DNA from: Larix sibirica
Taxonomy: Eukaryota; Streptophyta; Pinopsida; Pinales; Pinaceae
Length of the DNA stretch: 10,860 nucleotides
Assembly: GCA_004151065.3 (NCBI GenBank)
Contig: NWUY0300072516.1
Location: 2,356-13,215, forward strand
Direction: 5' to 3'
The notes beneath the pieces are model-generated. The model did not search any database and was not told the origin of the DNA. It saw only the letters and a list, made by a program, of their open reading frames with translations. The number at the start of each line of letters is the position of its first letter. The stretch's first letter is position 1. Positions 1-6,686 of the stretch are shown one piece after another. The translations under genes and the position numbers were made by a program.

Positions 1-560
1 TGGAAAAATAATGTTGCACAATTGCTACAGGTTCTACACATCTATTCCTTTATGTGTGTGTAGAAAATTGTAATGTTCTATATATTAAATATTTTTATTT
101 GTATTTAGATTATATTAAATTCATTCTTGTATAATTCATTTTATTAAAACTTTACATTTAGAACTAAAATAGTTGTGTTGAATGAGAGTCACTTGTCATC
201 CTTTATATAAAAAAGGACAAAGGACAAATGAGGGTCACTTGTCATCACTTACAAAAAATTCAAAGGAGAAACATATAATTAAAAGCAAATGACATATTAA
301 ATGACATTGATTTTTTTTTAATATCATAAGCAAGATGACAAAATAATGTATAAGTTGTATTTTTACTACACAACAAAATTCACAAGGTGTATGAGTTTTG
401 AGGGTATTAATTTAAAAAATATGTGAAATATCAAACTTTCATCACAATGTTTCACTTTACGTTTCCATAAGTGGAATTATAAATATACAACTCAATATAA
501 GGTCGCTTGTGGTTGAAAATGAATATTATGATCTTAGTGAACGTTGGTGAGTTTCAATCA
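1..560. other. AT-rich non-coding stretch
   Basis: No open reading frame of note and no recognisable element. The sequence is strongly A+T rich with many short A and T runs, and its only structure is a short direct repeat annotated separately. I see no gene or RNA here. Confidence 0.6.
181..246. repeat. Short direct repeat, 46-bp period
   Basis: A 20-base word of the form AATGAG(A/G)GTCACTTGTCATC occurs at 181-200 and again at 227-246, with one mismatch. The bases between are a short A-rich spacer that itself repeats AAAGGACAA. It looks like a small local duplication. No function is visible. Confidence 0.7.
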
Positions 561-581
561 GTTTTTTAAGATTGCGTTTCA

Positions 582-963
582 TTACTTGTGACTATTTGGC
601 GTTGTATTGCAATGTGGAGTTACTTGTGACTATTGTTGTGTTTCACCGTGACTTGAGTTGTCATCGAGTTGCTTGTGTCATTGTTGCGTGGAGCTGTGAC
701 TGGAGGAGTTGTATTGAAGACTACAACGTAAAGCTGTGCGTATCACGTTTTTTAAACTATGTGAGCTCTCTTTAGCGTGGAAATTTGGTGCTACGAACTT
801 CGTGGAGCTATGAACCCTAGCTCATCCTCCTAATATCGTGGTGTGGACCGTCGTGGAGTTGTTGCATCTACACTTGATCTCACCGTGGAGTGATTTCTGG
901 TGAATGCTACAATCTTGTAAGGGGCTAAAATCCTATGAGATAATTGAAGGCTTAAGTGTGGAG
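582..963 (+). repeat. G/T-rich region with recurring GTGGAG words
   Basis: The plus strand is markedly G and T rich here. The hexamer GTGGAG occurs exactly at 614, 688, 802, 853, 885 and 958, and four of these (688, 802, 853, 885) are preceded by C to give CGTGGAG. A 15-base word TTACTTGTGACTATT is repeated at 582 and 620 (38-bp period). The open frame spanning 572-775 is a by-product of this composition: its translation is Cys/Val rich and resembles no family I know. The region could be an old degenerate tandem array or the leader of a decayed retroelement; I cannot decide. Confidence 0.45.
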
Positions 964-1480
964 CTTGTTTTACTGTTGTGTTTTAGGTTGAAAGTATTGT
1001 TGTGTATTATTTATTATTCATTAAAAATCATCTCTTCAATTGTTGGTTGTTGGTTAAAGAGTCCAATGCATTACTCGTTGAACATTGGTTGAACGTGAAC
1101 CATTGAGATCTCTAGTTAATTGAAAACAAAATTGAGGGAGTATGGTGGCCTAGGCTTTCTATTGTTGTCTAACCCTTATTCATTCATTGTATTATGATGG
1201 GTGTTTGTAAGGATGTGTTTTGTAAAAATCATAGGTATATTGAAGTAAATTATTGGGTGAATGGAAATGGTAGTGTTGATGTAAAGTTCTGATTACTAAT
1301 AATTGGATTTAATAAAGTTGAAGTGATTGAATAGACAATAGTTTTGACTATATTTATTTGTAGAGATTGACTATATTTTGAGAATATTTTTATTGTAAAA
1401 AGGTAGTAGAGACATAGACCTACACCTTCGTTCTATCTTCCAAAACACTGTTAATTTGCATGCATTGTGAGGAAAAGTTG
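964..1480. other. Non-coding stretch, nothing recognised
   Basis: T- and G-rich sequence without a convincing coding frame, splice-bounded exon, repeat or RNA. The small open frame around 904-1092 reads as hydrophobic low-complexity sequence and is not supported as a gene. Confidence 0.5.
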
Positions 1481-1499
1481 TAGTTGGTTGACAATACTA

Positions 1500-1635
1500 T
1501 TACAAAAGCTTTCAGAGGAGAATTGGAACTGGTTTGGTGTTCCCATTTGAAGGATTCAATCAAGTTTTCAATTGTTGCTACAACTGCTCCAAAATATTGT
1601 ATTGCAGAAGCATATCATCATCACTCAAGAACTCA
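1500..1635 (+). other. Possible exon-like gene fragment
   Basis: This segment is less biased in composition than its flanks. Two overlapping frames stay open through it, one of them reading through ...TTAPKYCIAEAYHHHS. It ends in CTCAG followed by GTAAAG at about 1636, which fits a plant 5' splice donor. No family is recognisable and no matching acceptor or second exon was found. It may be a captured or decayed gene piece, or only chance openness. Confidence 0.15.
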
Positions 1636-1816
1636 GGTAAAGCATATTCACATTATAACTTGCAAATAGTTAATTTTGTAAGTTTTATTGTATTTATGAT
1701 ACTTACAATAGTTCTTTTGTTAGTGTCAAATTGAAACTAAGGTGTATTAGGGTGCATTTTCACTTGAACCCGACACCCTCCAGCCACTGAATTTGAAATT
1801 TCAATCGTTGAGTGTT

Positions 1817-1823
1817 TATAAAA
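1817..1823 (+). promoter_or_regulatory. TATA-box-like sequence
   Basis: TATAAAA followed by GAG lies 87 bases before the first ATG (1904) of the decayed coding relic that follows. Its sequence and distance would fit a core promoter, for example one left from an LTR or a leader. In A+T-rich DNA such a match can also be chance, and no other promoter element is evident. Confidence 0.25.
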
Positions 1824-1852
1824 GAGTGGAGTTGCAAGAATCAATTTGTTGA

Positions 1853-2731
1853 TTGAGTCGATTTGGACCTACCTACACAAAGAGGACTCACATAGCCCTC
1901 ATAATGTCTCAAATTGAAGAAATATTAGAGTTACTTAACACTCTATTACTTACTACTGTAGACGACTCAATCACAATAAAAAAAGAAACTCTCCAAACTG
2001 TTATCACTCATTTGTGGGATGATTCTAAAGCCAATGAGGACGATGTACAACAAAGGAATCAACATTTTGACCTAGTGTTTGTTCAGAACAACCCTCTCTT
2101 TTAATATGAATATGATTCCTATCAACTGCTAACACACGACCAAAACAATGAAATAATATGAGAAGATGAATCCCCTCATGTTCAACATAATCTTTCCAAA
2201 TCCTTCATCAAACCTTGGGAAGAAATCNAAATTATTTGAAATTATTCCAAACCAATCCAATTTCATAGTTCTGGATTTCTTCAAGATGAGTCTTCTTCAG
2301 TTGTTCTGAACATTAATGCCAAAATTGTTAGTGAAATGGACACATGGAAAAACAATGCTTTGATCTTCGACCTTATCAACATTCTGGGAAACATACCATT
2401 CTTTAGATAGATGTTCGACACTGAAAAAACCTGCAAGATTGAATTTATTTCGCGGAACCAACTCTCGAGTTCTGACACAACTTGTAGCATAACATTTTAT
2501 TGCTTCTCATCTTGTACCTGACACAGGGGACATCAAGAAGCGATAGTCAGGCTTCAAGATTCAAAGCCTTAACAATATGACAACAAGCAGTCACGACCTT
2601 CGTCAAGTGAGTCGGAACAAACGATCCTGAGCCACAGTCGGATTCAAATGCCAGATTTAGAGTTGTATCCAGAAGACAAAAAGAGATCCATGGCCCAGAG
2701 CAATCATGATTTTGTGGTATTTTGTGCCTAG
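1853..2731 (+). pseudogene. Decayed 293-codon coding relic, probably from an LTR retrotransposon
   Basis: One frame can be followed from 1853 to a stop at 2729-2731. It is broken only by six internal stops (2102, 2159, 2237, 2408, 2519, 2570), with no frameshift needed. The first ATG is at 1904 (MSQIEEILELL...). The first 60 residues look helical and acidic. Residues near 2345-2405 read WKNNALIFDLINILGNIPFF, and the C-terminal part (2597-2700) is hydrophilic and rich in Ser, Glu and Lys. I see no zinc knuckle, protease, reverse transcriptase or integrase motif, so the protein cannot be assigned; a gag-like protein is possible. The N at 2228 falls in a codon NAA, which would be another stop if N is T. 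Position upstream of repeats, a polypurine tract and an LTR-like end supports an LTR-element origin. That origin is inference. Confidence 0.5.
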
Positions 2732-2769
2732 TTCTGACACTCATAACCACCATGAGACTTTCCACTCCT

Positions 2770-2780
2770 CACTTTGTTCC
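2770..2780 (+). other. Purine-rich tract, possible polypurine tract
   Basis: A run of the form GATAGGGGGGAATGG lies about 50 bases after the end of the coding relic. Many plant LTR elements have a G-rich polypurine tract soon after the coding region. Here no TG-initiated LTR follows directly, so the role is uncertain. Confidence 0.2.
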
Positions 2781-2866
2781 TGATAGGGGGGAATGGTAGA
2801 TCATCATAAATAAGTGAGCGAGAATAAGCGAGCTTGAACCAAGTTAGTGCCATGTTCGACTAAGCT

Positions 2867-3169
2867 CCAGAGTTTGTGGTCAACCTAAAACCACCCATTT
2901 ACCAGAAGACTTCAACTTATGCTAGACATCAGATGGTGGTTCCCAAACCACCATTTTCCAAAAGAACCGTTGAGCCTTCATGCCAAGTTCCAGAGAGAAC
3001 CTCTAAGCAAGAACCGAAGTTGTCGCCAAGTTCAAGAGTTTGTGGTCATCCTTAAACCACCCACTTAGTAGAAGACATGAACTTCTGTTATCCCTTTTGG
3101 TTTGTGATCATCCAAAACCACTAATTCAAAGAGCACTTGTATTTAGCAGAAGATGTCAACTTCTGCTAG
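2867..3169 (+). repeat. Three copies of a degenerate ~60-bp repeat
   Basis: Copies lie at 2867-2925, 3032-3090 and 3099-3169. The shared pattern is AGTTTGTGGTCATCC, then AAACCACCCA, a short variable part, AGAAGA, and TCAACTTCTGCTA. Copy 3 carries about 11 extra bases in the variable part. Within the unit, GTGGT and ACCAC are complementary and could form a short stem. A separate hairpin of the same words (TGGTGGTT, CCC, AAACCACCA) sits between copies 1 and 2 at 2934-2953. Copies 1 and 2 are each preceded by related words of the form AAG(T/C)TC(C)AGAG. The array lies between the coding relic and the polypurine tract, where plant LTR elements often carry tandem repeats. Confidence 0.7.
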
Positions 3170-3276
3170 CTTGCTTCACAAATTCAGATTGTCAAGTTGG
3201 AGATGTTCATCCTTTGGCAACTGTCCACTTCCAGTTATTCAGCTCTCTTTTCTTCGAATCATATACACCCTTTCAA

Positions 3277-3463
3277 ATTAAGGGAGGGTTAGGTGGAGAA
3301 AGTGAATAGTCATCAAGAAGTCCAAGAGATGCCTTCGGAATATGAACCCAAGGATCATTCTCATGTATCAATATCTAATTTTTCTAATGAGAATGTGTGC
3401 ATCCACACCTATATTTTTGTCTTTGTTGCGTAATTGCCTATTTTTCCTATTGTGGACCTAACA
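3277..3463 (+). repeat. PPT-LTR-like tandem unit, copy A
   Basis: The unit starts with ATTAAGGGAGGG, a polypurine-like tract, continues directly into TTAGGTGGAGAAAGTGAA, and ends in ACCTAACA at 3456-3463. Compared with copy B it lacks about 24 bases after the G-run, including the TGTTGG start. It also has a longer segment near its end. The similarity to copy B covers nearly the whole unit, including TAATGAGAATGTG and CCTATTTT(T/C)CCTATTG. It is read as a 5'-truncated LTR-like copy of the same element end. Confidence 0.6.
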
Positions 3464-3466
3464 AGG

Positions 3467-3649
3467 ATTAAGGGGGGGTTTGTTGGAACCTAATCCATCA
3501 AGGTTAGGTGGAAAAAGTGAACAATCATCGAGAATTCCAAGAGAAGCATTGGAAGATGAAACCAAGAGTCATCTCATTATATAAATTTACATTTGATTAA
3601 TGAGAATGTGCAATTGCCACCTATTTTCCCTATTGGGCACCTAACATCC
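3467..3649 (+). mobile_element. PPT plus LTR-like end, copy B
   Basis: ATTAAGGGGGGGTT is followed at 3481-3482 by TGTTGGAACC, the classic order of a polypurine tract and a TG-starting LTR. The LTR-like part then runs through TTAGGTGGAAAAAGTGAACAA and ends in ACCTAACA at 3639-3646, matching the end of copy A. Only 18 bases separate copy A's end from copy B's TG. The element would read on the plus strand and could be the 3' end of the one that supplied the coding relic upstream. A longer LTR ending at 3900 is an alternative. No 5' LTR of this family was found in the window. Confidence 0.5.
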
Positions 3650-3900
3650 CCAAAAGAACAAGTAGTCATAGACACACAAATGTCATTACAAAGCAACTCA
3701 AGAGGGTAACAAGCACACCTTGCATCTCAATAACATGAACGAACCACTTTAGAACCATCATATGTCCCTTATAACCCATCAATATAACCAACTAATCACT
3801 TTCTCTCAACTTGCTAATTGCCAATCAATGGAGGGAAAGGGCCTATATGTGGACTATACAACCATATGTGCACTATGAAATTAATCCATTAGGTTCAACA
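3482..3900 (+). mobile_element. Alternative longer LTR boundary with extended terminal inverted repeat
   Basis: The start TGTTGGAACCTAAT (from 3481) is mirrored at 3888-3900 by ATTAGGTTCAACA, an imperfect inverted repeat of about 13 bases with one gap. This would give an LTR of about 420 bp starting TG and ending CA. Such a long terminal inverted repeat is unusual for an LTR but gives clean ends. It conflicts with the shorter end at 3646, which is supported by copy A. Both are recorded because the sequence alone does not settle it. Confidence 0.3.
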
Positions 3901-4252
3901 ATAGCATAGAGAATGTGGCTTTGCAATGTCTTCAGAATATTTCCTTAATAGTCCCAAGAGAGAGAAAGGACCAATGTATTCTGGCTTAAAAAATCCACAC
4001 TGCATCACCTTTTGTTAGGAAGGAAGAGAGTGTTGGACTTGGAGGAGGGATTAGAAAAAGTGCACTAACCTTGAAGGAGGATTTAAACCCTATAAAACTC
4101 GAGGTGGGGGGTAGGATGATTATGTTTAAACCCTATGAAAAAGTATGATCCAAAATTCCCTAGTTCCACAATCACAAAGAATACTTAAGCGATGCCACTA
4201 GCCAAAAATATTCTAAATTAACCATCGAATTGAGTAAGAGAGACTGACACCC
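3901..4252 (-). mobile_element. Internal leader of a minus-strand LTR retrotransposon, non-coding
   Basis: This stretch lies inside the minus-strand element whose LTR and primer-binding site follow at 4253-4722, so it would be the untranslated leader after the primer-binding site. No gag frame is recognisable on the minus strand. Small internal repeats are visible: TTTAAACCCTAT(A/G)AAA at about 4082 and 4126, and CTTG(G/A)AGGAGG at about 4038 and 4072. The element seems to be cut off near 3900, where the plus-strand LTR-like sequence begins. Confidence 0.45.
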
Positions 4253-4264
4253 TCTCTAATACCA
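4253..4264 (-). other. Primer-binding site, initiator-Met tRNA type
   Basis: Read on the minus strand the sequence is TGGTATTAGAGA. The plant initiator-Met tRNA type of site is TGGTATCAGAGC, so 10 of 12 bases agree; the differences are T for C at position 7 and A for C at position 12. It directly abuts the ...CTCAACA end of the LTR, which is the diagnostic order LTR end then primer-binding site. Minus-strand DNA synthesis of a Ty1/copia-type element would have been primed here. Confidence 0.75.
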
Positions 4265-4722
4265 TGTTGAGATTCACAATAAATAGTGAGATAATTGGAT
4301 GGAACCAACAATAAAGAGAACAAACCAACACTAGCATACTACAACATTAGAAGAGAGATTAACAAAGAGAAGCACAACCCTAAACAGAGAGTAAACCCAA
4401 GAAAAAGAACGCTAGAGAAAGAAATAAACCCAAGCACAAATATAGTGTAATGCATGATAGATGCCCTTCTACAAACCACTTTTATTATGAAAACAATCAC
4501 ATTATTGATAAATTACTACTAAAATTTTTCAATATGTACACAACTCAATGGATAGGGCACTCACCCCAAGAGGGGTCCTGAACCTATGTGTACAAGGTCA
4601 ACGTTGACCTAACCTAGAAATCGTCACTTAGTTAAGATGGCACCACTTTCAACATACTTATGATCTGGTCGATCCATATAAATCATAACACCATCTTCAA
4701 TGGTAAGAGACTATCCTCAACA
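4265..4722 (-). mobile_element. LTR (5' LTR) of a Ty1/copia-type retrotransposon
   Basis: On the plus strand the segment begins TGTTGAG (4265-4271) and ends CTCAACA (4716-4722), a perfect 7-bp terminal inverted repeat enclosing 458 bp. That length is within the usual range for plant copia LTRs. Its inner end (plus-strand 4265) is immediately next to the primer-binding site, which fixes it as a 5' LTR on the minus strand. Reading on the minus strand, the first third contains a double W-box palindrome (4596-4609). Further in, an AATAAAAG word lies near 4485 and CTATATTT near 4445; these could be polyadenylation or TATA elements, but U3, R and U5 cannot be drawn with certainty. The partner 3' LTR and target-site duplication are not in view. 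A nearby CTTTCAACA around 4650 offers a less good alternative outer end. Confidence 0.7.
4596..4609. promoter_or_regulatory. 14-bp palindrome of two opposed W-box motifs
   Basis: GGTCAACGTTGACC is a perfect palindrome containing TTGACC on each strand. TTGAC(C/T) is the core bound by plant WRKY transcription factors, which mediate stress and defence responses. It sits 114-127 bases from the outer end of the minus-strand LTR, in the part expected to be U3 promoter. Regulation by WRKY factors is inference from the motif and its location. Confidence 0.4.
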
Positions 4723-5340
4723 CATTTTTTTATAAACTTGATATAGCCCTTTCATCATAGAGAAAGGTAGCTAATGTCAAGCCTCAAAGAGTGCTAGTAA
4801 CCCTAAAAAGTGCCCTGAACTACAGTCAAGGCTTCTTTAATGGGGCATCTAGGGACAATTCAACTTTGAGTGGCGCAAGAGACCTTCTAATGCTCATGAA
4901 CAACTCCAACTTTTAAAATTTGTACAGGAGGAGCTCCAACAATAAAGCAAAATTGTTAAAAATCATCACCCTTCTAAAGATAGTTCTAGAGAAGGGATTG
5001 AGTAATTGGAATTTTTTGGTAACACTTAATTCATTTTCAACAGCTCGAAGGGTAAGTGCATATTAATAATATCCATTTGCAAGCATATTGAGAGCAAGGG
5101 ACTTGGTAACCCATATCAACTCAATCTTCTTGTCCAATGTACTTTGAAAATTGAATTATGACAAAGATAGTTGGCGAAGAAAGAAGAGGTATTGGACAAG
5201 GACACTCTATAGGTAAGTAGTATCTTCCCAGTGGATTGAGCTTCATGGATGTGAAATGTGATTATGCATAAGAAGGCCCCTACAATTCTATGTGAACCAA
5301 ATGCAGTTGCATTTATTTTTTGAATTCTATGGACCCTCAC
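4723..5340. other. No gene recognised
   Basis: About 600 bases outside the LTR without a supported coding frame, repeat or RNA. A minus-strand open frame at 5116-5355 has no recognisable motif and is taken as chance. Confidence 0.5.
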
Positions 5341-5460
5341 AAGGTATGAAACCAATTTTGTTTAATACAACTTGGGAGGCAAAGGACATTGGTATATTTG
5401 GGACTCCCTAGCCTTCAAATCTTGGTTTTGGACCCATTAGAGTATTTGGATACATGCACT
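5280..5460 (+). pseudogene. Possible decayed copia integrase fragment
   Basis: Across stops and frame changes, the plus strand gives short pieces that resemble the end of a Ty1/copia integrase core in the right order: AVAFIF-stop-ILW near 5304, NTTWEA near 5363, and PSNLGFGPIRVFGYMH near 5412-5460. In copia elements the corresponding stretch reads roughly EAV...YI.NR, TP.EAW and KPS...L.VFG. Spacing does not fit well and each piece is short, so the resemblance may be chance. If real it belongs to a heavily broken plus-strand element. Confidence 0.2.
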
Positions 5461-5662
5461 GATGACAAAGAGGTAAGTGAACATTCATCTCTTCCAATTA
5501 TAGTAAAATGAACAATTTGGATTGTCGTGAATAAGGCAACCTTCCAAGACATTGCTCTCTCCCATTGTAAGTTTCATATGATCAATTCTTCTTATGACTA
5601 TCTACCAAAAAGAGAAACAAAGACATATCTCAAAGTTTGATGTTGACAACAACAATCCTTGA

Positions 5663-6138
5663 TTGTTAAATGGGGCCTTTGAGTGTAACCTAGGTTCAGA
5701 TGGAGATGGTGGCGATATATACTTCTTTGATACACATTAGATCTCTTTCCACTATGATCTGGTCATAGATACTAACAACACCGCAAAACTAAGAGCAACA
5801 TGGCAAACAAACAAGGTATAGATGAAATCCAAGTTTTGGGGGATTGAAAACTAATGGTGGAATACATCAATGAAGGCTACAAAAGTCAAAATCTTCTCTT
5901 AAAGGATGACATCCTCCCAATTCATGAATTCAAAACATGCCTCTCAAAATTCTCTTTCCATCATACTTTTAGAGAAAAGAATGTCAAAGCAGATGAGTTG
6001 GCCAAGAGAGTTCTTGAATCTCATGAAGGGAATTTAAATTTTGGGAGAACATCAATATGGCAAGGTCATTCCTCTCCCCCACAAATTCAGATCCCATCGA
6101 ACGTTTTTAAATCTTTTTTCTCTCGTGTTGGGATCTAG
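5663..6138 (+). pseudogene. RNase H domain relic of a LINE-type retrotransposon
   Basis: Ribonuclease HI degrades the RNA strand of RNA:DNA hybrids; plant LINEs often carry it at the C-terminus of ORF2. In frame 2 from 5663 the order LN-GA...GG.I, then VIDTNNTAKLRATWQ (5762-5806) is seen. The match continues one frame over with GIDEIQVLGD, an in-frame TGA at 5845 where Ser is expected, KLMVEYIN, and finally HHTFREKNVKADELAKR (about 5965-6010). This matches the family pattern FDGA, TNN.AE, GDS.LV and HV.RE.N..AD.LA. The first catalytic Asp is missing, apparently by a small deletion near 5671. The catalytic Glu of AE is Lys (AAA at 5786-5788). The Asp of GD and of AD remain. A TAG at 5738, the TGA at 5845 and a frameshift near 5804-5812 make it a dead copy. 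The last piece is open from ATG 5854 to 6138. A retroviral-like Tat-lineage RNase H is a less likely alternative. Confidence 0.75.
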
Positions 6139-6290
6139 TTTTGTGGAAGTTTGCCTCTATTGTGATTTATTTGATAGATTGTCAAGACATTGATGGGTAA
6201 ATGCTTAGGATTTATATTTATTTTTCCTTATAGTGTCCTCTATAGAAGGATGACACTTTTTTATCCTTTTGTCAAGTATTAACACACTAT
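6139..6290. other. Sequence 3' of the RNase H relic
   Basis: Probably the 3' untranslated part of the LINE, judging by position only. It is T rich and contains a small hairpin (AAGGAT, spacer, ATCCTT) near 6247-6269. There is no poly-A tail with target-site duplication directly after the coding relic; a short A-run (AAATAAAAAAATG) occurs only near 6305. Confidence 0.3.
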
Positions 6291-6590
6291 CTATTTCTTC
6301 TTGAAATAAAAAAATGCAACAAGTTTTTTCCAAGGAAATATCCATTTGTGTGTATGCATGTGTTCTAAGTATGATATCCTAGGAGAGACCTCTTGAGCAC
6401 TCCCCCTCATTACAAGAATGGTATCCAAGATAAACCCTAGATACTTCAAAGCAAAAGACCGAGTCGAAAACTCAATGAATAGATCATATATATCATTAAC
6501 AATCAACTCATGAATAGTAAACATGTCAAAGTGAAATTGAACCCAAGTGACAGGGGTAATTTTTTTCACAATCACTTTAGCTACAATCAA
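6291..6590 (-). pseudogene. Minus-strand open frame, possibly the end of a copia polyprotein
   Basis: The minus strand is open for 99 codons here, but the protein is not clearly assignable. Two points hint at a copia 3' end. One is the spacing of VNDIY...LGFI, similar to the V.DIF...LGI segment near the end of copia RNase H. The other is that the following residues MRGSA are encoded by ATGAGGGGGAGTG (plus-strand 6398-6409), which resembles the typical copia polypurine tract that ends the coding frame. The usual TK of DIFTK is absent. The sequence on the far side is not a recognisable LTR, because the plus-strand RNase H relic lies there. Confidence 0.2.
6400..6410 (-). other. Polypurine-tract-like sequence
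   Basis: On the minus strand ATGAGGGGGAG is followed directly by TGCTCAAGA. The order AGGGGGAG then TG is typical of the junction between polypurine tract and 3' LTR in plant copia elements. The first LTR bases differ from those of the LTR at 4265-4722 (TGTTGAGG), so it would be a different family or a decayed start. No LTR end was found. Confidence 0.3.
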
Positions 6591-6686
6591 TTGGCATGCA
6601 TGTGTATGTATGTGTCAAGTGACACCTAAATTGGTTTGACTTGCCATGCCAAAATCATAATGGCCAAGGAGGCCACAAGGTTGAAA

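Noticed and set aside
572-1092. Two small plus-strand open frames as genes
   Set aside because: Their translations are low-complexity Cys/Val/Leu-rich products of a G/T-rich strand, with no motif, no promoter and no family resemblance.
2281-2765. Two minus-strand open frames opposite the coding relic
   Set aside because: They are shadows of the plus-strand frame, which is continuous over the same span.
3040-3309. 89-codon plus-strand open frame
   Set aside because: It runs through the ~60-bp repeats and into copy A of the LTR-like unit, so it is repeat sequence read by chance.
4535-4594. Functional tRNA gene
   Set aside because: Only 60 bases, no T-arm and no proper B-box on the same strand as the A-box-like part; kept only as a low-interest observation.
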